From: Micavibrio sp. UBA1664
GTDB taxonomy: Bacteria; Pseudomonadota; Alphaproteobacteria; Micavibrionales; UBA1664
Assembly: GCA_002320485.1 (NCBI GenBank)
Contig: DCKW01000045.1
Span: forward strand, 1-12,713
DNA length: 12,713 bases
Direction: 5' to 3'
Shown: positions 7,141-12,713 of the stretch, piece after piece
Layout of the letters: each line of letters begins with the position of its first letter
Position numbering within the stretch: the first letter of the stretch is position 1
Translations under genes and position numbers: made by a program
The notes under the pieces: generated by a model
What the model was told of the DNA's origin: nothing
Database searches by the model: none
Seen by the model: only the letters and a program-made list of their open reading frames with translations

Positions 7141-7926
7141 CTATCGAATATTCGATACCGTTCCCATCATTTCATCTGAAGTCTGAATTACCTTTGAATT
7201 CATTTCATAAGCGCGTTGCGCCGTAATCAAACGGGTGATTTCTTCCACTACATCGACATTGGAGTTTTCTAAAATGCCCTGTTCAAGCTTTCCGAAAACA
7301 TCTTCGTTAGGGTTGCCGGTAATCGGTGCGCCCGATGATTCTGTTTCCATGAATAAATTGTCTCCCATCGCTTCCAATCCTCCTTCGTTAGGGAAGACCG
7401 CCAACTGAATTTGCCCGACATTGGAGTAGCTGACCTGACCGGGCTGCTTAACCAAAACCTCGCCTGACGGATTAATAACAGTGTCCAATGCATCATCAGG
7501 TATACTAATATTCGGCTCCAACAAATATCCCTGATCGGTCACCAGATCACCGTCGGCATTGAGCCCGAAATTCCCTGCACGGGTGTAGGCCGTTTCACCA
7601 TTGGGTGTCTGGATCTGAAAAAAGCCTCGTCCTGCAATCGCAATATCATATTCATTTGTTGTAACCTCGAAAGAGCCTTGTTCCATAATACGGTAAACGG
7701 CACCCGGTTTTACACCAAGTCCGACCTGAATACCCGAAGGTACAAGCGTCCCGATGTCGGAAGATGTCGCACCCGGACGTTCCTTGTTTTGATAAATCAA
7801 ATCCTGAAATTCAGGACGCTGACGTTTAAAACCTGCCGTTGTCATGTTGGCAATGTTGTTGGAAATCACATTCACATGTAATTGCTGGGCCAGCATACCT
7901 GTTGCGCCAATATCCAATGATAACAT
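7141..7926 (-). CDS. flgG: FlgG, distal rod protein
   Basis: This 261-residue protein (enteric FlgG is 260) starts MLSLDIGATGMLAQQLHVNVISNNIANMTTAGFKRQRPEFQDL, the rod/hook N-terminal motif. It ends LEQGILENSNVDVVEEITRLITAQRAYEMNSKVIQTSDEMM, the matching C-terminal helix motif. These two helices pack together in rod and hook subunits. The middle contains GRGFFQIQTPNGETAYTRAGNFGLNADGDLVT, typical of FlgG. It is exported by the flagellar type III apparatus and forms the distal rod on which the P- and L-rings sit. An AAAGGAGA ribosome site lies 8 bases before the ATG. The gene follows flgF by 30 bases, shares its promoter, and ends at a strong terminator. Confidence 0.97.
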   Translation of the reverse strand: MLSLDIGATGMLAQQLHVNVISNNIANMTTAGFKRQRPEFQDLIYQNKERPGATSSDIGTLVPSGIQVGLGVKPGAVYRIMEQGSFEVTTNEYDIAIAGRGFFQIQTPNGETAYTRAGNFGLNADGDLVTDQGYLLEPNISIPDDALDTVINPSGEVLVKQPGQVSYSNVGQIQLAVFPNEGGLEAMGDNLFMETESSGAPITGNPNEDVFGKLEQGILENSNVDVVEEITRLITAQRAYEMNSKVIQTSDEMMGTVSNIR

Positions 7927-7956
7927 AATATTAATCTCCTTTATTAATCTTTATAT

Positions 7957-8688
7957 TTAATTGACTTCGCTCAGTTTTTGTATGGTAGAGCGTTGTAATT
8001 CATGTTCGTTTTGTAGGGCCCGCTGATTGGATTGATACTGACGTGAAATTTCAATCAGATCCGTCATTTCCAAAACGGCTTTCACATTCGATCCCTCAAG
8101 CATATGTTGTTTCATCACTGTTCTTTGGGCAGGGGCGGAGACCTCTCCACCCTCGACACGGTAATATCCGTCACCGGTCGATTTCAACACCTGCGCATTG
8201 CCAAACTCCACAATCCCGATCTGTCCCACGGCGCCTTGATCTGTAACGATTTCGCCTGTGCCTGTGATGACTATTTCCTTGGCACCTTCGGGAATGGTGA
8301 TTTGTCCTTCGCCATTATTCAAAACAGCATTGCCTGCAGGTGTGACCAGAATTCCTTCGTTATTGATTGTAAAATTACCGGCGCGCGTATATTTCGTGCC
8401 TTCAGGTGTTTCAACCATCATGTATCCGGGGCCGTCAAGTGCGACATCCAGAGGATTTCCTGTATGCGTCATAGGGCCGGTCGCTGTATCCTTGAACTGC
8501 CCATAATCCAGAACCATGGAAATTTTTTCCTGGTTTTCCGTATTTGTTTTGTAAACATATTCTTCAAACAGCATTTTGTCGGCGCGATAACCGGGGGTAT
8601 TAACGTTGGCAATATTGTTGGCCACCAGATCCATTTTTTTCTGGAGGGCCATTTGCCGTGATAATCCGATATATAAACCGTTTTCCAT
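7957..8688 (-). CDS. flgF: FlgF, proximal rod protein
   Basis: This 243-residue protein (start MENGLYIGLSRQMALQKKMDLVANNIANVNTPGYRADK) carries the rod-protein N-terminal motif with the LVANNIANVNTPGY signature. The central block is DGPGYMMVETPEGTKYTRAGNFTINNEGILVT, and the C-terminal helix is MLEGSNVKAVLEMTDLIEISRQYQSNQRALQ. It forms part of the proximal rod and is exported without a Sec signal. The open frame extends upstream to 8799, but that extension would run across the sigma-54 promoter and has no family similarity. The ATG at 8688 with AGGA eight bases upstream is therefore the right start. It is the first gene of the flgF-flgG unit and is divergent from fliL, with 167 bases between the two start codons. 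Confidence 0.96.
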   Translation of the reverse strand: MENGLYIGLSRQMALQKKMDLVANNIANVNTPGYRADKMLFEEYVYKTNTENQEKISMVLDYGQFKDTATGPMTHTGNPLDVALDGPGYMMVETPEGTKYTRAGNFTINNEGILVTPAGNAVLNNGEGQITIPEGAKEIVITGTGEIVTDQGAVGQIGIVEFGNAQVLKSTGDGYYRVEGGEVSAPAQRTVMKQHMLEGSNVKAVLEMTDLIEISRQYQSNQRALQNEHELQRSTIQKLSEVN

Positions 8689-8729
8689 GTAATTTTTCCT
8701 AAGCTTTAATCTGTCTCGGAAATCATCAT

Positions 8730-8745
8730 TGCACGAGGCGTGCCA
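8730..8745 (-). promoter_or_regulatory. Sigma-54 promoter of flgF-flgG
   Basis: On the minus strand the site reads TGGCACGCCTCGTGCA. It has a perfect TGGCACG -24 block and correct spacing, with GTGCA replacing TTGCA at -12. It is about 42 bases before the flgF ATG and helps fix the true flgF start. Confidence 0.85.
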
Positions 8746-8790
8746 AATAACGGAATTATTGGAATGCCTGGTATGGCGTAGCCTTATCCG

Positions 8791-8819
8791 TTGCAACATG
8801 TGAATGGTTTCAGTAAACT
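8791..8819 (+). promoter_or_regulatory. Candidate sigma-70-type promoter of fliL
   Basis: TTGCAA (8791-8796), a 17-base spacer and TAAACT (8814-8819) match consensus at four of six positions each. They lie 36 bases before the fliL ATG. No -24/-12 element was found on the plus strand in this gap, so fliL may be in an earlier, sigma-54 independent class. Confidence 0.3.
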
Positions 8820-8844
8820 TTTAAAAACCGCCACGATTTGCATG

Positions 8845-8850
8845 AGGGGA
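8845..8850 (+). promoter_or_regulatory. Ribosome binding site deciding the fliL start
   Basis: AGGGGA lies five bases before the ATG at 8856. It selects that codon over the in-frame TTG at 8838, which has no ribosome site. Confidence 0.7.
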
Positions 8851-8855
8851 ATAAC

Positions 8856-9419
8856 ATGGCCAAAGATGACGTGAATGAAGCCGAAGATGGTGCCTTAGAA
8901 GGTGAGGAGGGTGCCGAAGAAGGCAAGAAAAAAGGAATGAATAAAAAGCTGTTGCTGGTAATCATTCCTTTATTGCTTTTGACGATTGGCGGCGGATTGT
9001 ATTTCAGCGGTATAATAGGCGGCGGATCCGATGCCGAACATGCCGCAGAGGACGGCGAACATGCTGAAGGCGGGGATGAGCATGGTGAGGATGCCGGCGA
9101 GCATGGTCCTAATCCGAATGCGGCTTTTTATGCCTTGCCGGATCTGATCGTGAATTTATCCTCCGGTAGCGGTTCCCGCTATTTAAAATTAAAAGTTCAA
9201 CTCGAGCTGGAAAACGAGGCTGATCTGGCCGCGATCGAGGCGGTAACTCCACGTGTTATCGACCAGTTCCAGACATATTTGCGTGAAATGCGCGTCGAGG
9301 ATTTGCGCGGGTCGGCGGGGATCTACCGTTTACGGCAGGAATTGCTATATCGTGTTAATATTGCCGCACACCCCGTCAAAGTCGATGATGTTTTATTTCA
9401 GGAAATGCTTATCCAGTAA
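8856..9419 (+). CDS. fliL: FliL, flagellar basal-body/stator-associated protein
   Basis: This 187-residue protein has an acidic cytoplasmic N-terminus, one transmembrane helix (about residues 31-55, KLLLVIIPLLLLTIGGGLYFSGIIG), a periplasmic linker and the conserved FliL domain. The domain starts near FYALPDLIVNLSSGSGSRYLKLKVQLELEN and ends RQELLYRVNIAAHPVKVDDVLFQEMLIQ. FliL rings surround the stator units and modulate motor torque. The linker is unusual: residues 61-84 are built from heptads beginning Glu-His (E61H, E68H, E75H, E82H), otherwise rich in Asp, Glu, Gly and Ala, and encoded by a degenerate 21-bp tandem repeat. The gene heads the plus-strand motor block and is divergent from flgF. 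fliM follows after 102 bases and has its own promoter. Confidence 0.95.
   Translation: MAKDDVNEAEDGALEGEEGAEEGKKKGMNKKLLLVIIPLLLLTIGGGLYFSGIIGGGSDAEHAAEDGEHAEGGDEHGEDAGEHGPNPNAAFYALPDLIVNLSSGSGSRYLKLKVQLELENEADLAAIEAVTPRVIDQFQTYLREMRVEDLRGSAGIYRLRQELLYRVNIAAHPVKVDDVLFQEMLIQ
9036..9119 (+). repeat. Degenerate 21-bp tandem repeat in fliL (Glu-His heptads)
   Basis: Units begin GA(A/G)CAT at 9036, 9057, 9078 and 9099, exactly 21 bases apart. Each encodes a seven-residue unit starting Glu-His. The first three are acid/Gly/Ala-rich; the fourth degenerates into GPNPN. Third-position differences (GAA versus GAG) show that the copies are not recent perfect duplications. Confidence 0.85.
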
Positions 9420-9444
9420 GGGGGAAGCGTTTTCAAACCATTTG

Positions 9445-9460
9445 ATGAAGTTTGCTTCAT
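9445..9460. repeat. Small inverted repeat next to the fliM promoter
   Basis: ATGAAG-TTTG-CTTCAT is a perfect 6-bp inverted repeat. It ends four bases before the -24 element of the fliM promoter. There is no T-run, so it is not a good terminator; it could be an operator or chance. Confidence 0.3.
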
Positions 9461-9464
9461 AATA

Positions 9465-9480
9465 TGGTACGCTAATTGCA
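9465..9480 (+). promoter_or_regulatory. Sigma-54 promoter of fliM
   Basis: TGGTACGCTAATTGCA matches TGGCACG-N4-TTGCA with a single change (T for C at the fourth position) and exact spacing. It is the only plus-strand -24/-12 element seen. The predicted start point is about 30 bases before the fliM ATG. Confidence 0.82.
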
Positions 9481-9521
9481 AGGATGGCTCATAATTAAAC
9501 AAATAAGGAAAACCCTTTTAA

Positions 9522-10604
9522 ATGGCTGATGATGTCCAAGAAATGAATGCTGAAGAAGCTGCCATGATGGAAGAATGGGAGAATATGGCATCCGATGACC
9601 CCGCAAATAAGGGTCAGGAAGAAGATGATGCGTCTGACGCGCGGATTCTTAATCAGGATGAAATCGACTCCTTGTTAGGGTTTGACGACCGCGAGGACGG
9701 ATCGCAAAAATCGGGTGTGATGGCCCTGATCAATTCGGCACTTGTTAATTATGAGCGTTTGCCGATGCTGGATATCGTGTTTGACCGTCTGGTCAGGTTA
9801 ATGTCCACGTCATTAAGAAATCTGACATCTGATAATGTCGAAGTATCGCTGGATCAGGTATCCACGGTTCGCTTCGGCGATTATATGAATTCAATTCCGC
9901 TGCCCGCCATGTTGGCCATGTTCAAGGCCGAGGAATGGGATAATAACGGTTTAATGGTTATCGATTCCGCGCTTATTTATTCTGTCGTGGATGTTCTTCT
10001 TGGTGGGCGGAAAGGCACGCCTGCCATTCGGGTGGAAGGGCGCCCCTATACCACAATTGAAACGCGCCTTCTTGAGCGCATGTCGACAACCGTTTTAAGT
10101 GATTTATCATCTGCTTTTGATCCTCTCTCTCCTGTCAGTTTCGGTTTGGACCGGATGGAAACCAATCCGCGTTTTGCGGCAATTACGCAGGCATCGAACG
10201 CTTGTGTTCTGGCAAGGCTGCGTGTGGATATGGGGGATCGCGGCGGACGGGTTGAAATTGTGATACCGTATGCCACGCTTGAGCCTATCCGCGAATTACT
10301 GCTTCAAATGTTTATGGGGGAAAAATTCGGGCGCGACTCGATTTGGGAAACCCACCTGACTAATGAGCTTTATGAAACCGATGTTGCATTGTCCGCGATG
10401 TTGGGTGAAAAGGTTCTGCCTTTGGATGATATTTTGAACTGGAAACCCGGAACAACGGTTGTTTTTAATACGCGCCCCAGTGATCGTGTGGAGGTCAGAT
10501 GTGGCGATTTCCCGATGTTCAAGGCCACCATGGGGCAAAAGCAGGATAATCTGGCGATGAAGATCAATACCTATATCCGCCCTAAAATCAATGAAAGTTC
10601 CTGA
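9522..10604 (+). CDS. fliM: FliM, flagellar motor switch protein
   Basis: This 360-residue protein carries a CheY-binding motif, ILNQDEIDSLLGF, at residues 42-54. The CheC-like middle domain (about 85-260) contains GDYMNSIPLPAMLAMFKAEEWDNNGLMVIDSALIYSVVDVLLGG and the LLERMSTTVLSDLSSAF helix. A C-terminal SpoA/FliN-like domain (about 275-352) includes LPLDDILNWKPGTTVVFN. FliM is the middle tier of the cytoplasmic C-ring and binds phosphorylated CheY to reverse rotation. The CheY motif normally sits at the very N-terminus; here about 40 acidic residues precede it. AAGGAA lies 11 bases before the ATG, somewhat far. Transcription probably starts at its own sigma-54 promoter and may continue into the genes downstream. 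FliN and FliG are not in the window. Confidence 0.97.
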   Translation: MADDVQEMNAEEAAMMEEWENMASDDPANKGQEEDDASDARILNQDEIDSLLGFDDREDGSQKSGVMALINSALVNYERLPMLDIVFDRLVRLMSTSLRNLTSDNVEVSLDQVSTVRFGDYMNSIPLPAMLAMFKAEEWDNNGLMVIDSALIYSVVDVLLGGRKGTPAIRVEGRPYTTIETRLLERMSTTVLSDLSSAFDPLSPVSFGLDRMETNPRFAAITQASNACVLARLRVDMGDRGGRVEIVIPYATLEPIRELLLQMFMGEKFGRDSIWETHLTNELYETDVALSAMLGEKVLPLDDILNWKPGTTVVFNTRPSDRVEVRCGDFPMFKATMGQKQDNLAMKINTYIRPKINESS

Positions 10605-10667
10605 TAACCGGAGAGAAGGGCAGACAGTTAATTTGATTTTTACCACCGCTCCTATACACTTAAAATA

Positions 10668-11291
10668 ATGATAGAAAATTTATCCTTGGGCATGATGCTT
10701 GATATTGTGATTTTGGTACTGCTTTTGGCGACCATAATTTATGCCGTAAGGTTGACCGCTTATTTGAAAAAATTTAAGGACAGCCGATCCGATCTGGAGG
10801 GTGTAATAAAGGATTTGTCAGTTCATGTGAATAAGGCGGAAAAGGCAATGGCCGATCTGAATGATGCGGTCGACATATCCTCCCATGATTTAAAAGACCG
10901 TATGAACAGTGCAAATAAAATGTTTGATGAACTGGAAATGGTTATACAAACAGGCGATGCCTTGGCTAACCGTCTTGAAAGTCTTGCGGTTCGTAATCGT
11001 AAAATTATCGAGGGCGGCGAGGGGGATGTGGCCGACTTGATGCGGCATAATTTGCAAAAACTGCCATCTTATGAAACACGCTTGGAAAATATTGTAAAAA
11101 CGGTTGATGCTGTCGAGGAGCCCGAAGGTGCCGCCCGACCTGTTTTCAGTATTCGCGACCCTGAGATAGAACGCGGCGAGCCTTCACTTGATGCCGGTTT
11201 TACCATGGAGGATGACGATATTTTGAGTGATGCTGAAAGGGATTTGTATGAGGCTTTGAAAAATAATAAAAAAACAAGCAAAGGGCGATAG
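10668..11291 (+). CDS. DUF6468-type single-pass membrane protein
   Basis: This 207-residue protein has one N-terminal transmembrane helix (about residues 9-29, MMLDIVILVLLLATIIYAVRL), a helical coiled-coil region (about 35-110) and a polar, acidic C-terminal part to residue 207. The pattern and its place between fliM and a motE-like gene fit the alphaproteobacterial DUF6468 family, which has no established function. With the N-terminus outside, the coiled coil would be cytoplasmic; topology is inferred. It starts 63 bases after fliM and ends six bases before the MotE-like gene. No ribosome site precedes the ATG; a TATACA ending nine bases before it is noted but lacks a convincing -35. A role at the base of the motor is inferred from neighbours only. 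Confidence 0.7.
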   Translation: MIENLSLGMMLDIVILVLLLATIIYAVRLTAYLKKFKDSRSDLEGVIKDLSVHVNKAEKAMADLNDAVDISSHDLKDRMNSANKMFDELEMVIQTGDALANRLESLAVRNRKIIEGGEGDVADLMRHNLQKLPSYETRLENIVKTVDAVEEPEGAARPVFSIRDPEIERGEPSLDAGFTMEDDDILSDAERDLYEALKNNKKTSKGR

Positions 11292-11297
11292 AGAATT

Positions 11298-11984
11298 ATG
11301 AACAGTTTAAAAGTTTTACCGCTACTGGTTATCGTCGCCCTGCTGTCTTTTGCCATTCGTTTCGGCGAATTTGCCGCGGATGTGAAAACGCGCGAACAAT
11401 TTCTTAATCCTGCCTCCATTGCGGCAGAAGAGGCGCATGGCGGATCTGGCGAAGAGGGAGACACCAAAGCGGAAAGCATACCCGTTCCAGCAGGATTGCC
11501 TGATAGTGAACCCGCGCCCATGCCTGAAAATGCCTGGGCCGATCCTGCGACGATTGATATGCAGTTTTCGGAGACGCAAACAACTGTTTTAAAAGAACTG
11601 AAAGAGCGTCGCGATGCTTTGGATGCGCGTGAAGGCCGCATCAACCAACGCGAAGCCTTGTTAAAAGTGACTGAGCAACGTGTAGAAGAAAAAATTACCG
11701 AGTTGGACCAGATCAGGGGTGAGATCAAAGACTTATTGGGACAGCAATCCGAGGAAGAGGAGGCGCGGCTATTAAGTCTCGTTAAAATCTATGAAGGCAT
11801 GAAGCCTAAAGAGGCCGCCGCAATTTTTGACAATTTGAATATGGACATTTTGTTACAGGTTGTGGGGAGAATGTCCGAACGCCGCTCCGCGCCGATCATT
11901 GCATCAATGAACGTACAAAAAGCGCAGGAATTAACAACGCTTTTGGCGGAGCAGAAAAAACTGCCTGAATTGCCTGAGGAGTAA
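11298..11984 (+). CDS. MotE-like protein (MgtE N-domain-like C-terminus)
   Basis: This 228-residue protein has an N-terminal hydrophobic segment (about residues 6-20) that could be a signal peptide or an anchor. An Ala/Glu/Pro-rich linker follows (about 40-90), then a charged coiled coil (about 92-150, LKELKERRDALDAREGR). The C-terminal helical domain (about 157-221) contains YEGMKPKEAAAIFDNLNMDILLQVVGRMSERR, which resembles the MgtE intracellular N-domain. This is the layout of MotE, a periplasmic protein described in Sinorhizobium as a chaperone for the stator-associated protein MotC. No motC, motA or canonical motB is in this window, so its client here is unknown. It is tightly spaced with the DUF6468 gene upstream and the MotB-like gene downstream, indicating one transcription unit. 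Confidence 0.78.
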   Translation: MNSLKVLPLLVIVALLSFAIRFGEFAADVKTREQFLNPASIAAEEAHGGSGEEGDTKAESIPVPAGLPDSEPAPMPENAWADPATIDMQFSETQTTVLKELKERRDALDAREGRINQREALLKVTEQRVEEKITELDQIRGEIKDLLGQQSEEEEARLLSLVKIYEGMKPKEAAAIFDNLNMDILLQVVGRMSERRSAPIIASMNVQKAQELTTLLAEQKKLPELPEE

Positions 11985-11986
11985 AT

Positions 11987-12010
11987 ATGATAGAGGAGGC
12001 GGCATTGTGA
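11987..12010 (+). other. Seven-codon leader reading frame before the MotB-like gene
   Basis: ATG at 11987 is preceded by GAGGAG at 11976-11981, five bases away, and encodes MIEEAAL. Its TGA (12008-12010) overlaps the GTG start at 12007 as GTGA. Good ribosome-site spacing and the overlapping stop/start suggest possible translational coupling, but such short frames also arise by chance. Confidence 0.3.
11992..11999 (+). promoter_or_regulatory. Ribosome binding site selecting the GTG start at 12007
   Basis: AGAGGAGG lies seven bases before GTG at 12007 and thirteen before the alternative ATG at 12013. Spacing favours the GTG. Confidence 0.7.
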
Positions 12011-12672
12011 GTATGCAACAGCCTGTCAGACAACGCCATAAAAATGGACGCATTACAGAGGATAGTGGGGGTGCGATAGGCGGATCAACGCTTTTAAGTT
12101 TGTCCCTTTTTATTATCCTGCTTGCTTTCTTTATTGTATTAAACGGTATATCCACTTATTCGCAACCAAAGATGCAGCAAGCATTTTCATCGCTGGATAT
12201 CACTTTTTCCAGCGATATTCCTCCTTCACCGTTTGAACAATCTTCCGCTGACGAGAGGGAACGTCAAAACGGTAAAGGCGAGGGTGAAAGTATGGAGGAA
12301 ATGCAGGAATTGCTGCAATCGCTTTTACCCGGTTTGAGTGTTATTTTAACAGAAGGGGGCGTGGCGGGAAATGTTATGGCGGTAAGAATGGAAAAAAACC
12401 GCTTTGATCGCCTGACTCCGCAACTTATTCCCTTATTTATCAGAATATTGAACGTAAAAGATGGAGCACAGGATTATGAATTAACAATAACATCCTATGT
12501 GCGCGACCCGTTGGATGTATCAGCGCGGCTAAGTTTTCAAAATTTGCAAAAATATCGCGACTTGCTGATGGATAAAGGGCTGGCTGCCGACCGTATTTCT
12601 TTGGCAGTTGATGTGGGAAACCCTGCTTTTATGATGTTTCAATTCGATAAAAGGCGTTCGGGCGATGACTGA
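12007..12672 (+). CDS. MotB/OmpA-like single-pass membrane protein lacking key residues
   Basis: This 221-residue protein opens with a basic, Gly-rich N-terminus, then a transmembrane helix at about 27-48 (STLLSLSLFIILLAFFIVLNG). A linker rich in Ser, Glu and Gln follows (about 60-100), and then a C-terminal region (about 115-213) that reads like a worn OmpA-like fold: VMAVRMEKNRFDRLTPQLIPLFIRIL, then YELTITSYVRDPLDVSARLS and LLMDKGLAADRISLAV. This follows the family order of beta strand, helix, LS-helix and (D/E)RI strand. MotB's transmembrane aspartate is absent, and the NxxLSxxRA signature reads ARLSFQNL, losing the usual peptidoglycan-binding Arg. It is therefore unlikely to be an ordinary proton-channel stator subunit. 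It sits 22 bases after the MotE-like gene. The next reading frame starts inside its last codons. Family assignment is inference from pattern, not a search. Confidence 0.6.
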   Translation: MSMQQPVRQRHKNGRITEDSGGAIGGSTLLSLSLFIILLAFFIVLNGISTYSQPKMQQAFSSLDITFSSDIPPSPFEQSSADERERQNGKGEGESMEEMQELLQSLLPGLSVILTEGGVAGNVMAVRMEKNRFDRLTPQLIPLFIRILNVKDGAQDYELTITSYVRDPLDVSARLSFQNLQKYRDLLMDKGLAADRISLAVDVGNPAFMMFQFDKRRSGDD

Positions 12673-12713
12673 TCTTGAGGAAAAGCAATTTTATCTTCTT
12701 AATGTACGGCGGG
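12665..12713 (+). CDS. Start of a further gene in the same operon (cut by window edge)
   Basis: An ATG at 12665 overlaps the stop of the preceding gene by eight bases and opens a frame of 16 codons to the window end (MTDLEEKQFYLLNVRR). An AAAAGG lies about ten bases upstream. Overlapping starts are normal for coupled operon genes, but too little sequence is present to name a function. Confidence 0.4.
   Translation, partial: MTDLEEKQFYLLNVRR

Noticed and set aside
8104..8661. 185-codon plus-strand open frame inside flgF
   Set aside because: Antisense shadow of flgF; flgF has clear rod-protein motifs through the same stretch, and the shadow has no recognisable domain.
8774..8796. Possible plus-strand sigma-54 site ahead of fliL (TGGC ... 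TTGCA)
   Set aside because: The GG-to-GC distance is far from the required 10 bases, and no other pair in the gap has correct spacing.
8689..8799. Upstream extension of flgF to a start at 8799
   Set aside because: The extension would run across the sigma-54 promoter at 8730-8745 and shows no rod-protein similarity; the ATG at 8688 has a ribosome site and the family N-terminus.
10630..10667. TATACA nine bases before the DUF6468 start, suggesting an internal promoter and a leaderless mRNA
   Set aside because: No -35 at acceptable spacing (TTGATT is only 14 bases away); read-through from fliM explains expression.
11069..11728. 219-codon Ser-rich open frame on the minus strand across the DUF6468 and MotE-like genes
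   Set aside because: It is antisense to two well-supported genes, has no family-like motifs and spans their junction; its composition is what codon use on the opposite strand would give.

Overview
The window is a flagellar gene cluster from an alphaproteobacterium. The evidence for that group is the combination of FlbT, FliX, a FlbY/FlgN-type chaperone, DUF6468 and MotE proteins, a one-cysteine DksA of the alphaproteobacterial type, and sigma-54 (-24/-12) promoters ahead of the structural genes. Base composition looks moderate (by eye, a little under half G+C), so this is not a typical high-GC Caulobacter or rhizobial chromosome. A Micavibrio-like or Rhodospirillales-like lineage is possible, but the genus cannot be fixed from sequence alone. 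No tRNA, rRNA, CRISPR array, insertion sequence or phage gene was seen, and gene density is high throughout.

Layout. (1) 1-4060, minus strand: an operon reading flgI (P-ring), flgJ/cheL (rod-binding), flbY/flgN (chaperone), fliK (hook-length control) and flbT (flagellin mRNA regulator, cut by the window edge), with abutting or short gaps. It is driven by a sigma-54 promoter at 4107-4122. (2) 4172-5170, plus strand: fliX, divergent from flgI and possibly leaderless, then dksA, which ends at a strong hairpin terminator shared with the convergent flgH. (3) 5222-8688, minus strand: flgF-flgG (own sigma-54 promoter and terminator), then flgA and flgH, each with its own sigma-54 promoter. (4) 8856-12713, plus strand: fliL, fliM (own sigma-54 promoter), a DUF6468 membrane protein, a MotE-like protein, a membrane-anchored protein resembling a degenerate MotB/OmpA, and the first codons of a further gene.

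How it works together. FlgF and FlgG form rod, FlgA chaperones the P-ring subunit FlgI, FlgH forms the L-ring, and FlgJ caps or assists rod growth. FlbY/FlgN serves the hook-associated proteins, FliK sets hook length, and FlbT couples assembly to flagellin mRNA. FliX (with FlbD, not in the window) is known to gate sigma-54 flagellar transcription on early assembly, which fits the five -24/-12 elements found here. The right-hand block is motor oriented: FliL (stator-associated), FliM (C-ring switch), a MotE-like stator chaperone, and two poorly characterised single-pass membrane proteins. That last group is the most likely place for undescribed biology, especially the MotB-like protein at 12007-12672 that lacks the proton-channel aspartate and the usual peptidoglycan-binding residues.
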